A stretch of 12,553 nucleotides of DNA, taken from positions 1 to 12,553 of the forward strand of contig JAFRZQ010000428.1 in assembly GCA_017442465.1 (NCBI GenBank), in the 5' to 3' direction. Positions 1 to 6,060 of this stretch are shown piece by piece. The notes below the pieces were generated by a model that had not been told where the DNA came from, made no database searches, and saw only the letters and a list, made by a program, of their open reading frames with translations. A program made the position numbers and the translations under genes. The DNA is from Anaerotignum sp. GTDB taxonomy: Bacteria > Bacillota > Clostridia > Lachnospirales > Anaerotignaceae. How positions within the stretch are numbered: position 1 is the first letter of the stretch; each line of letters begins with the position of its first letter.

Positions 1-89
1 ACTACCTGACAGTCTGCTTCATTTTTTACCAGTTCGGCTACTACGCGGCCCATTTTGCCGCCGCAGCCGTGAATAATCACATTTACCAT
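1..89 (-). CDS. dapB: 4-hydroxy-tetrahydrodipicolinate reductase, N-terminal fragment (cut by window edge)
   Basis: Only the first 29 codons are visible. The translation starts MVNVIIHGCGGKMGR, which is the Rossmann-fold nucleotide-binding start of DapB (the family's GxxGxMG loop, here GCGGKMG). DapB reduces the product of DapA with NAD(P)H to tetrahydrodipicolinate in the diaminopimelate/lysine pathway in the cytoplasm. The ATG at 87-89 is preceded by AGGAG with a 7-nt gap, so the start is well supported. It is the third gene of the asd-dapA-dapB operon and is separated from dapA by an unusual hairpin-rich element. Identification rests on a short N-terminus plus the operon context, which together make it quite secure. 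Confidence 0.88.
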   Translation of the reverse strand, partial: MVNVIIHGCGGKMGRVVAELVKNEADCQV

Positions 90-107
90 TTCAATACTCC
101 TTTCTTT

Positions 108-241
108 GGGACGCTGTCCCAAACCCTGCAAGGGGAATGATTCCCCTTGACCCCCATTTGAAAACGCATGTACATGCGTTTTCGTATCAGGGTGCAGGGA
201 AATGATTTCCCTGCTGGGAGTTTGAGGGCAAAGCCCTCAAG
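108..241. repeat. Quasi-palindromic five-hairpin element between dapA and dapB
   Basis: Five perfect or near-perfect inverted repeats follow one another: 108-120 (GGGAC/GTCCC), 130-148 (AAGGGGAAT/ATTCCCCTT), 160-183 (24-bp perfect palindrome centred at 171/172), 194-214 (10-bp arms around one G) and 222-240 (8-bp arms, AAA loop). The two halves are also imperfect inverted copies of each other around the central palindrome. Each half carries a hairpin, a GGG(A)TTTG-like linker and a second hairpin, and the stems differ by paired changes. This resembles short dispersed palindromic elements in clostridial intergenic DNA, but that family assignment is from memory. It lies inside the transcribed dap operon, so it would form RNA structure between dapA and dapB. 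None of the hairpins is followed by a good T-run on the minus strand, so a simple terminator is unlikely. Confidence 0.8.
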
Positions 242-248
242 AAAGGTC

Positions 249-1130
249 TTAAATCAGACCGTAGTTTTTCATTGTTGTTTTCAGTGTTTCCAGATTTTTG
301 GGTTCCATTTCGCACAGAGGCAGTTTGCATGCGCCAACTTCATAGCCCATCAGGTTCAGAGCTGTTTTTACAGGGATAGGGTTTACTTCGCAGAACAGGG
401 CAGAGATCAGTTCGATGGCATCCAGCTGCAGTTTGATGGAGCCCTTGATATCGCCTTCGAAGAATTTTGCAACCATATCATGTGTCTGTTTGGGTGCAAC
501 ATTGGACAGAACAGAGATAACACCGGCACCGCCCAGAGACAGTACGGGCAGGATCTGATCATCGTTACCGCTGTAGATATCGAAATCGGGGCCAACCAGA
601 GCAGCGATTTCTGCTACCTGAGACAGGTTGCCGCTTGCTTCTTTTACCGCTACGATATTTTCAACTTTGGACAGTTCATAAACTGTTTTGGGAGCCAGAT
701 TGCAGCCTGTTCTGCCGGGCACGTTGTACAGAATGATGGGGATATTGATCGCATTTGCAATTGCTGTGTAGTGCAGGATCAGACCTTTCTGTGTTGCTTT
801 GTTGTAGTAGGGTGTTACCAGCAGAACTGCGTCAGCACCGGCTTTTTCACAAGCCACTGCCAGTTCGATGCAGTGTGCTGTATCGTTGGAGCCTGCGCCA
901 GCAATTACGGGAACGCGGCCTGCTGCTACTTCTTTTGCGAAACGTACACATTCGATCTGATCTTCGTCAGAGATTGTTGTTGCTTCGCCTGTTGTACCGC
1001 AGATGATCAGGGCATCTGTATCGTTTGCGATCTGGAATTCGATCAGTTCTTTCATTTTTTCAAAGTTTACGCTGCCATCAGCGTTCATGGGGGTTACGAG
1101 AGCTACGCCAGCACCAGTAAAAATAGACAT
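249..1130 (-). CDS. dapA: 4-hydroxy-tetrahydrodipicolinate synthase
   Basis: This 293-residue protein has the usual DapA length and a full set of family signatures. DapA condenses pyruvate with aspartate 4-semialdehyde, the first committed step to diaminopimelate and lysine, in the cytoplasm. Visible residues are the GTTGE motif with Thr46-Thr47, Tyr109 in TPYYNK, catalytic Tyr135 and Arg140 in LYNVPGRTG, and the Schiff-base Lys163 in AVKEAS. The whole chain should be a single (beta/alpha)8 barrel of the class I aldolase/NAL family. The ATG at 1128-1130 follows a strong GAGGAGGT ribosome site. It sits 38 nt downstream of asd, which supplies its substrate, and is expected to be controlled by the lysine riboswitch ahead of asd. 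Nothing in it looks damaged. N-acetylneuraminate lyase-type relatives are less likely given the operon and motifs. Confidence 0.97.
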   Translation of the reverse strand: MSIFTGAGVALVTPMNADGSVNFEKMKELIEFQIANDTDALIICGTTGEATTISDEDQIECVRFAKEVAAGRVPVIAGAGSNDTAHCIELAVACEKAGADAVLLVTPYYNKATQKGLILHYTAIANAINIPIILYNVPGRTGCNLAPKTVYELSKVENIVAVKEASGNLSQVAEIAALVGPDFDIYSGNDDQILPVLSLGGAGVISVLSNVAPKQTHDMVAKFFEGDIKGSIKLQLDAIELISALFCEVNPIPVKTALNLMGYEVGACKLPLCEMEPKNLETLKTTMKNYGLI

Positions 1131-1168
1131 ATGTATGACCTCCTCAAAATTGAACTTTATTCTATATC

Positions 1169-2167
1169 TTATGCGTTCATTAACTTAACGATTTCTTCTG
1201 CGATCTGTACGGCGTTTGTAGCAGCACCTTTACGGATGTTGTCTGCTACCACCCACAGGTTTACACCGTTGTCAACGGATTCGTCACGGCGGATGCGGCC
1301 AACGAATACTTCGTCTTTACCAGCTGCATTCAGTGCCAGAGGATATTCATTGTTTACGCTGTCATTCTGAACCACAACGCCGGGTGCATTTTTCAGAACT
1401 TCGATCAGTTCAGCCAGATCAAAGGGATTTTCAAATTCTACGTTGATGGATTCGCTGTGGGAATCGAAAACGGGAACACGAACTGTTGTAGCAGTTACGC
1501 GCATTGCATCGTTGTGCAGGATCTTTCTTGTTTCATTCACCATTTTCATTTCTTCCTTTGTATAACCATTGTCCAGGAAGGAATCAATGTGAGGCAGACA
1601 GTTGCCAGCAATGGGATGAGGGAATTTTTTAGGTGCTTCACCTTTCAGGCCGTTTTCCAGGTCTTCCCAACCTGCTACGCCTGCGCCGGATACTGCCTGA
1701 TATGTGGAGTAAACCACACGTTTGATTTTATATTTGTCATCCAGAGGTTTCAGGGCAACCATCGCCTGAATTGTGGAGCAGTTGGGGTTGGCGATGATGT
1801 TTTTATGCCAGCTGATATCTTCGGGATTTACTTCGGGAACGATCAGAGGAACGTTGGGATCCATTCTCCACTGGGAGCTGTTGTCGATAACGATACAGCC
1901 ATGCGCTGCTGCGATGGGCGCGAATTTTTCGCTTGTGCCGCCGCCTGCGGAGAACAGTGCGATATCGATGGGTTTATCGAAGGAATGTTCTGTCAGTTCT
2001 TCTACCACATATTCTTTACCATTGAATTCCAGTGTTTTGCCTGCAGAACGGGCAGAAGCCATAACATAGAAATTTTCGATGGGGAGCTGTCTTTCTTCCA
2101 GAACCTTCAGGAAAGTTCTGCCTACCATACCAGTTGCGCCAACTACGGCCAGATTGATTTTTTTCAT
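1169..2167 (-). CDS. asd: Aspartate-semialdehyde dehydrogenase
   Basis: This 332-residue protein makes aspartate 4-semialdehyde from aspartyl phosphate with NADPH, feeding lysine/diaminopimelate as well as threonine and methionine synthesis. The N-terminus has the NADP-binding loop GATGMVG (residues 10-16). The catalytic cysteine is Cys130 in NPNCST, and the active-site histidine is probably His237 in RVPVFDSHSE. Length and motif spacing fit the bacterial Asd family. An ATG three codons upstream (2176) is open, but AAGGA then abuts it directly; the same site sits 8 nt before the ATG at 2167, so that start is preferred. It is the first gene of the asd-dapA-dapB operon and follows a long leader holding a lysine riboswitch and terminator, so transcription should fall when lysine is high. 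Confidence 0.97.
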   Translation of the reverse strand: MKKINLAVVGATGMVGRTFLKVLEERQLPIENFYVMASARSAGKTLEFNGKEYVVEELTEHSFDKPIDIALFSAGGGTSEKFAPIAAAHGCIVIDNSSQWRMDPNVPLIVPEVNPEDISWHKNIIANPNCSTIQAMVALKPLDDKYKIKRVVYSTYQAVSGAGVAGWEDLENGLKGEAPKKFPHPIAGNCLPHIDSFLDNGYTKEEMKMVNETRKILHNDAMRVTATTVRVPVFDSHSESINVEFENPFDLAELIEVLKNAPGVVVQNDSVNNEYPLALNAAGKDEVFVGRIRRDESVDNGVNLWVVADNIRKGAATNAVQIAEEIVKLMNA

Positions 2168-2242
2168 GGGAATCATCCTTCTTTCTTTATGCTTTTGGGT
2201 TTTATGTGTTGCTTTTCCAAAGCAGTTTTTGTTTCAGAAACG

Positions 2243-2267
2243 AAAAAGTCGGCCTCTGCGCCGACTT
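2243..2267 (-). terminator. Intrinsic terminator of the lysine-riboswitch leader
   Basis: Read on the minus strand, an 8-bp stem (AAGTCGGC/GCCGACTT) with a 6-nt loop runs directly into five T residues. It lies about 40 nt after the riboswitch aptamer and about 75 nt before the asd start, the position expected for the expression platform. The inference is that lysine binding lets this hairpin form and stops transcription before asd. The competing antiterminator was not worked out. Confidence 0.85.
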
Positions 2268-2305
2268 CCAAGGAAACTGTGGCAGGAACTGTCGCAGTTT
2301 GATTG

Positions 2306-2478
2306 TTTCTTGTAGCGCTCCATTGTTGCCAATGACAGTCATACGGCTCTTAACCGCACAACCAGAAGAGAAACCATAAGGCTGTTTCTTTCTTCGGCGT
2401 TTTCCCCTTTCCTCGGGTTTCCTTTATCCCTTATGATATCTACCCGGATACTCTTGAAAAACGCACCTCTACTTTGAA
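2306..2478 (-). ncRNA. Lysine riboswitch (L-box) controlling asd-dapA-dapB
   Basis: On the minus strand the leader carries the L-box conserved blocks in the right order: AGTAGAGGTGCG at the 5' side, AAGAGTA, AAAGGGGAAAACGCCGAAG, then GGCTG, ACTGTCAT and a closing GGAGCGCTAC whose CTAC pairs with the first GTAG. These match the lysine aptamer that controls lysine synthesis and transport genes in Firmicutes. Position (just after the promoter, before an intrinsic terminator and asd) and target pathway agree fully. Boundaries are approximate because the helices were traced by eye. Confidence 0.93.
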
Positions 2479-2497
2479 AAATATATACTTGTGAATT

Positions 2498-2526
2498 AGT
2501 CTAACATCTGTCTTTCGTTCTGTCAA
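2498..2526 (-). promoter_or_regulatory. Sigma-A promoter of the asd-dapA-dapB operon
   Basis: Read on the minus strand, a perfect -35 TTGACA (2521-2526) is followed by a 17-bp spacer and the -10 TAGACT (2498-2503). Transcription would begin near 2490, about 15 nt before the riboswitch, giving a leader of roughly 320 nt. Confidence 0.82.
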
Positions 2527-2635
2527 ACGATTTCACGGAAAAAATTGTATTTTTTCGGAAAATCATTCGTCTGTGTACAGAATACATATTTTCTGATGTT
2601 TTGTACATACTGTGAGGACAGGAAGGGTGATTTTT

Positions 2636-2842
2636 ATGGGAAAAAGAGAGCTGACTGAGGCGGAAAAGAAAGACCTGCAGATGAAGATGGAAATCGCAGA
2701 GGAACTGGGGCTTTTGGAGAAGGTAGAACAGCTTGGATGGAAGGGTTTGACAGCAAGAGAGAGTGGGCGTATTGGCGGCATCATGGGGCAGAGAAAAATC
2801 GAAGAAAGAAAAAAGGCAATTTATAAGGAAGAAAAAGAATGA
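2636..2842 (+). CDS. Probable alpha/beta-type small acid-soluble spore protein
   Basis: This 68-residue, lysine- and glutamate-rich protein has the two conserved blocks of alpha/beta-type SASPs. The first is MEIAEELG (residues 18-25), resembling the germination-protease site, where cleavage would fall between Glu19 and Ile20. The second is GLTARESGRIGGIM (37-50), the DNA-binding helix region. Such proteins coat spore DNA and protect it, then are degraded at germination. The ATG at 2636 follows GGAAGGGTGA with a 5-nt gap; an in-frame GTG at 2612 has no comparable site. A sequence resembling a sigma-G promoter (ACATA, 17 nt, CATACTG, about 2584-2612) lies upstream but is weak. The gene stands alone, divergent from the dap operon. 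It is shorter and more charged than major SASPs, so it may be a minor or divergent member. Confidence 0.75.
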   Translation: MGKRELTEAEKKDLQMKMEIAEELGLLEKVEQLGWKGLTARESGRIGGIMGQRKIEERKKAIYKEEKE

Positions 2843-2862
2843 GGAAATCCTGTTATTTTGTC

Positions 2863-2891
2863 TTGCAATCAGTGGGACATAACGGTATAAT
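2863..2891 (+). promoter_or_regulatory. Sigma-A promoter for the methyltransferase-hslO-Nudix genes
   Basis: TTGCAA (2863-2868), a 17-bp spacer and a perfect TATAAT (2886-2891) form a strong vegetative promoter. The expected transcript starts near 2898, about 43 nt before the methyltransferase start codon. Confidence 0.82.
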
Positions 2892-2940
2892 TTAGATTTA
2901 TGAAAGAATGTCCGAAAGAGCGCCCTTTGGAGGAAGAAAC

Positions 2941-3687
2941 ATGAGTGCATACGAAGCTTTCGCATCGGTATATGATATTTTTATGGAACAGGTGGAATAC
3001 GACCAGTGGCTGAGCCACATTTACGCGGTATGGGAAAAGTATGGCCTGAAGCCTGAAACCATCATTGACCTTGGCTGTGGTACAGGCAGTATTGCTTTGC
3101 CTCTGGCAAAGGAAGGCTACGATGTGATCGGTGTGGACCTTTCTCCTGAAATGCTGACAGAAGCCGACCATAAAGCAATGGAAGAAGGCGTTTCTGTTCG
3201 CTTTGCCTGTCAGGATATGACGGAACTGGAACTGGGCGAGGAAGCAGACTGTATCCTGAGCCTTTGCGACAGCATGAATTATCTGACAGAGGATGGACAG
3301 CTGGAGGATGCCTTCAAAAGTATCGCCCAGCATATGAAAAAGGAGAGTCTTTTCCTTTTTGATATGAATACGGAATATAAATTTAAGGAAGTTTTGGGAC
3401 AGAATGTATTTGGTTCTGCGGAGGAACACGCGGCGTATATCTGGGAAAATGATTACGACGAGGAAGAAAAGATCAATGAATATTATGTAAGCTTTTTTAT
3501 TGAAAATGAGGATGGCCTCTATGAACGTGTTGAGGAGTTCCATTATGAAAGGGCTTATTCTATGGAAGAAATCGAAGAAGGCTTGCAGGCAGCAGGCATG
3601 GAACTGGTGGAAGTCATGGACGATTACAGTTTCGATGCACCTCATGCAGAAAGTGAGCGTCTGCTTTTTGTAGCCAGACTGAAATAA
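2941..3687 (+). CDS. Class I SAM-dependent methyltransferase
   Basis: A 248-residue cytoplasmic protein with a Rossmann-like methyltransferase core. Motif I is DLGCGTGS (residues 43-50), followed by VIGVDLSPEML with the acidic ribose-binding residue Asp66, then the CQDMTEL region near 90-96. The C-terminal half is rich in Glu and Tyr and carries a beta-type segment common in small-molecule methyltransferases of the Methyltransf_11/25 type. The substrate cannot be told from sequence. The start at 2941 follows GGAGGAAGAAAC, an excellent ribosome site; an ATG 11 codons upstream (2908) lacks one. It lies 26 nt before hslO, downstream of a strong sigma-A promoter, and is probably cotranscribed with hslO and the Nudix gene. 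Confidence 0.88.
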   Translation: MSAYEAFASVYDIFMEQVEYDQWLSHIYAVWEKYGLKPETIIDLGCGTGSIALPLAKEGYDVIGVDLSPEMLTEADHKAMEEGVSVRFACQDMTELELGEEADCILSLCDSMNYLTEDGQLEDAFKSIAQHMKKESLFLFDMNTEYKFKEVLGQNVFGSAEEHAAYIWENDYDEEEKINEYYVSFFIENEDGLYERVEEFHYERAYSMEEIEEGLQAAGMELVEVMDDYSFDAPHAESERLLFVARLK

Positions 3688-3713
3688 ATCGAAATATTAC
3701 TGGAGGAATCAAA

Positions 3714-4592
3714 ATGAGTGACTATATTGTAAGAGCAACGGCGGGCAACGGCAGTATCCGTGCCTTTGCTGCAACAACAAGAGATCTGGTGCAGCATGCA
3801 AGAGAGATCCATCATACTTCTCCCGTGGCATCTGCAGCACTGGGCAGAATGCTGACAGCAGCGGCTATGATGGGCAGCATGCTGAAAGGCGACAAGGACC
3901 TTTTAACACTGCAGGTAAGAGGGGACGGCCCTCTGCAGGGTATTGTAGTAACCAGCGACAGCAAGGCGCAGGTAAAGGGCTATGTATTTAACCCTAACGT
4001 GGAGATCCCTGACCTGATCCCCGGAAAGCTGAATGTCAGCGGAGCCATCGGTGCAGGCCATCTGAGCGTGATCAAAGATATCGGTATGAGAGAACCTTAT
4101 GCAGGCAAGATCGAACTGGTAACAGGTGAGATCGCGGAAGACCTGACATACTATTTTGCACAGTCTGAACAGACACCTTCTGCCATCGGTCTGGGCGTTC
4201 TGGTGGAAACAGATACATCCATCCGCAGAGCCGGCGGCTTTATCATTCAGCTGCTGCCCGATGCGACAGATGAAATGATCGACAGACTGGAAAAGAAACT
4301 GGCAACCATCCCTTATGTATCTGATCTGCTGGATATGGGTCAGACACCGGAAGATATCCTGAATATGATCCTGGGCGATTTTGACCTGAATATCCTGGAT
4401 AAGATCCCTACAACTTTCTACTGCAACTGCACAAGAGAAAGAGTAGAAAAAGCCCTGATCAGCATTGGTAAGGATGAACTGGAAAAAATCATCAGAGAAG
4501 ACAAGAAAGCAAATCTGCACTGCCATTTCTGCAGCAAGGAATATGATTTTAATGAAGAACAGCTGGTGGCACTGCTGGATGAAGCGCAGTAA
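3714..4592 (+). CDS. hslO: Redox-regulated molecular chaperone Hsp33
   Basis: A 292-residue protein matching Hsp33 in length and layout: an N-terminal chaperone core (about 1-230) opening SDYIVRATAGNGSIRAFAA, and a C-terminal zinc-binding redox switch. The four zinc cysteines are present as CNC (Cys237, Cys239) and CHFC (Cys270, Cys273), the family's CxC...CxxC signature. Hsp33 is a cytoplasmic holdase that is activated when oxidants form disulfides between these cysteines and release zinc. The ATG at 3714 follows GGAGGAATCAAA, a strong ribosome site. It lies between a methyltransferase and a Nudix hydrolase, a setting compatible with stress or metabolite-damage housekeeping, though that link is only an inference. 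Confidence 0.97.
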   Translation: MSDYIVRATAGNGSIRAFAATTRDLVQHAREIHHTSPVASAALGRMLTAAAMMGSMLKGDKDLLTLQVRGDGPLQGIVVTSDSKAQVKGYVFNPNVEIPDLIPGKLNVSGAIGAGHLSVIKDIGMREPYAGKIELVTGEIAEDLTYYFAQSEQTPSAIGLGVLVETDTSIRRAGGFIIQLLPDATDEMIDRLEKKLATIPYVSDLLDMGQTPEDILNMILGDFDLNILDKIPTTFYCNCTRERVEKALISIGKDELEKIIREDKKANLHCHFCSKEYDFNEEQLVALLDEAQ

Positions 4593-4623
4593 GAGAAAGT
4601 AAGAAACGGAAAGAGGCGATCCT

Positions 4624-5055
4624 GTGAAAAGGGATTTTGCGGTGGCTGTGAAAGCTGTCATTATAAAAGAGAATAGAGCATTGGTGCTTTGCCGTTCCAA
4701 GCATGAAATGGAAGGCAGTTATATGAACAGCCATCAGAAATGGGATCTGCCCGGCGGCGGTGTGCATTTCTTTGAAAAGTCTGAAGAAGGACTCACCAGA
4801 GAAATCATGGAAGAAACGCAGCTGACGGTGGAGATCGGTCCGCCCCTGTCTTTATTTGATGCCATTAAGCACCATATCCATCTTTGCATTTTTACATATG
4901 CCTGCAAATGGACAGGCGGCGAAGTGCATCTGAGTTCGGAGCATGAGTCCTACCAGTGGATCACACTGGAGGAAATGGAAGAAAGCGAATTGCCCCATTG
5001 GATGAAGCGAGATATCCGCGGAGCTTTTGAAGTGATGGAAAAGAAAAATGCATAA
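4624..5055 (+). CDS. Nudix hydrolase family protein
   Basis: A 143-residue protein with a single Nudix domain, which hydrolyses nucleoside diphosphates linked to another group. The Nudix box (GX5EX7REUXEEXGU) spans residues 45-67: Gly45, Glu51, Arg59, Glu60, Glu63 and Glu64 are all present, so the metal-binding core is intact. The usual glycine near the end is Gln66. Sequence before the box (WDLPGGG) is typical. The start is a GTG at 4624 with a modest AGAGG 8 nt upstream; no better ATG keeps the full domain. It begins 31 nt after hslO and ends 13 nt before a strong terminator, so it is the last gene of this operon. The substrate cannot be assigned. Confidence 0.9.
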   Translation: MKRDFAVAVKAVIIKENRALVLCRSKHEMEGSYMNSHQKWDLPGGGVHFFEKSEEGLTREIMEETQLTVEIGPPLSLFDAIKHHIHLCIFTYACKWTGGEVHLSSEHESYQWITLEEMEESELPHWMKRDIRGAFEVMEKKNA

Positions 5056-5068
5056 TGTTATAATAGAG

Positions 5069-5102
5069 GAGATCCTGCAGAAAAATGCAGGATCTCTTTT
5101 TT
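5069..5102 (+). terminator. Intrinsic terminator after the Nudix gene
   Basis: A perfect 11-bp stem (GAGATCCTGCA at 5069-5079 with TGCAGGATCTC at 5086-5096) encloses a six-base GAAAAA loop and is followed by a run of six T. This is a strong plus-strand terminator that closes the methyltransferase-hslO-Nudix operon and insulates it from the V-ATPase operon. Confidence 0.93.
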
Positions 5103-5470
5103 ATTGAATTTGTATACTCGATGGGAACAATTAGAAAAACAGATGCTGAAATCAGCCTTTTTTTCGGTTGAAGTGAATGATTTTTTAGCGAAGGAAGGAT
5201 ACTTCAGTAAAACGAAAAATTTTGTTTCGGGAAATGTGAAGAAAAAAATATTACAAATTTTGTATATTTTGTACAAATTAGTATAAGTTTATACAAAAAA
5301 TATGCATGTAAATCATTTGGATGCAAATGGATTGCGTGCGAAATACCATGTGAAAACCTTGAATTTATAGTGAAAACTGCTGTTTTCCATAAAAAGGTTA
5401 TGACGGATTTTTAACAAAGGTGAGAAGGTGGACAAAAGCAACATGAAAAACGGCTGATGAAGGTGTATTG
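5103..5470 (+). other. AT-rich intergenic region with inverted repeats, no convincing gene
   Basis: No ORF here has both a ribosome site and a recognisable protein. Visible structures are TTTTGTATA (5258-5266) paired with TATACAAAA (5290-5298), with the palindrome TTGTACAA (5269-5276) between them. A nested pair follows: AACCTT (5355-5360) and AAGGTT (5394-5399) enclose GAAAAC (5372-5377), TGCT and GTTTTC (5382-5387). They lie upstream of the V-ATPase promoter, so they could be operators or simply AT-rich upstream DNA. Confidence 0.55.
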
Positions 5471-5499
5471 TTGACAATACTGCATAAATCTCGTATTAT
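5471..5499 (+). promoter_or_regulatory. Sigma-A promoter of the V-type ATPase operon
   Basis: A perfect TTGACA (5471-5476), a 17-bp spacer and TATTAT (5494-5499) match the vegetative consensus closely. Transcription would begin near 5506, leaving a leader of about 228 nt before the first gene. Confidence 0.85.
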
Positions 5500-5505
5500 T
5501 TAATA

Positions 5506-5733
5506 TGAGGTATGTTTTAGATTTCATACATGCCTTGTAATTTTTAGTGTTTTTCCAGAAAAATACAAACTGTAAAGATATTTTCGGAAAACATGAACAG
5601 GAAAACAGGGGAAAATAATTCTTTTCTGAGAAAAAGTATAAGTGTTAGAACTTTAACAAATGGTTCTGGCGATGAAATATTTTGTACCTGTGCAATTTGT
5701 TCAACAAAAAATGCAGCAAGAGAGGTGAGTAGA
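5506..5733 (+). other. Long 5' leader of the V-type ATPase operon
   Basis: This untranslated stretch is long for a housekeeping operon. It has a hairpin at its extreme 5' end (GTATG 5510-5514 with CATAC 5525-5529), three GGAAAA motifs at 5586, 5600 and 5610, and another possible stem, AGAAC/GTTCT (5647-5651, 5663-5667). No known riboswitch family was recognised and there is no terminator-like hairpin plus T-run. An open frame from 5593 runs into the first gene but has no good ribosome site. Confidence 0.5.
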
Positions 5734-6060
5734 ATGGCTTATGAGATCCTGAAAAGCATTGTTGAGGCAGAAGCCCGTGCTGTGGAAATCAAAAAGCAGG
5801 CTGTGGTACAGGCTGAACAGATGAAGGCCGAAGCCCTGAAACAGCAGGAATCTCTGCTGGAAGAGGTAAAACTGCAGGGCAAAAAGGAAAAGCAGGAAGT
5901 TGTTGCGGCAGCGATAGAGGAAAGCCATGCGGTGATCCAGAAGATTGCAAAAGAGGCAGAGGAGACCTGCTCAGGAATCAGAGAACAGGCTGCCTTGAAA
6001 AAAGAAGAAGCCGTAAAAGCGGTGATCGGAAAGGTCGTGGGAGATTATGGCAGTTGTTGA
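5734..6060 (+). CDS. ntpF: V-type ATPase peripheral-stalk subunit (G/H type)
   Basis: A 108-residue protein that is almost entirely a charged alpha-helix rich in Ala, Glu, Lys and Gln, as expected for the coiled-coil G/H subunit that pairs with subunit E in the peripheral stalk. It opens MAYEILKSIVEAEARAVEIK, the usual pattern of these subunits (EILK.I..AE..A). The ATG at 5734 follows GAGAGGTGAGTAGA, a good ribosome site; the same frame stays open to an ATG at 5593 but the added 47 residues look non-coding. It is the first gene of the operon and its last 14 nt overlap ntpI. The symbol follows the Enterococcus hirae operon order and is tentative because these helices carry little specific sequence signal. 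Confidence 0.8.
   Translation: MAYEILKSIVEAEARAVEIKKQAVVQAEQMKAEALKQQESLLEEVKLQGKKEKQEVVAAAIEESHAVIQKIAKEAEETCSGIREQAALKKEEAVKAVIGKVVGDYGSC

Noticed and set aside
108..241. CRISPR-like array or transcription terminator cluster
   Set aside because: The hairpins differ in sequence and spacing, so they are not direct repeats with spacers. None has a T-run on the transcribed strand.
168..1370. 400-residue open frame on the plus strand
   Set aside because: It lies antisense across dapA and the end of asd, is rich in Cys and Phe, and has no ribosome site. It is a shadow of the minus-strand genes.
2168..2176. Upstream asd start giving MIPMKK
   Set aside because: The AAGGA site touches that ATG directly, while it is 8 nt from the ATG at 2167. 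The shorter form also matches the usual Asd N-terminus.
5104..5286. 60-residue open frame after the Nudix terminator
   Set aside because: It starts with TTG in the T-run of the terminator, has no ribosome site and no recognisable motif, and ends in AT-rich DNA.
5537..5568. TTTTTC/GAAAAA pair in the V-ATPase leader as a terminator
   Set aside because: The loop would be only two bases, the stem is all A/T except one pair, and no T-run follows.
5593..5733. 47-residue N-terminal extension of the first V-ATPase gene
   Set aside because: The ATG at 5593 lacks a good ribosome site, the residues do not resemble stalk subunits, and the ATG at 5734 has GAGGTGA and the family-typical start.
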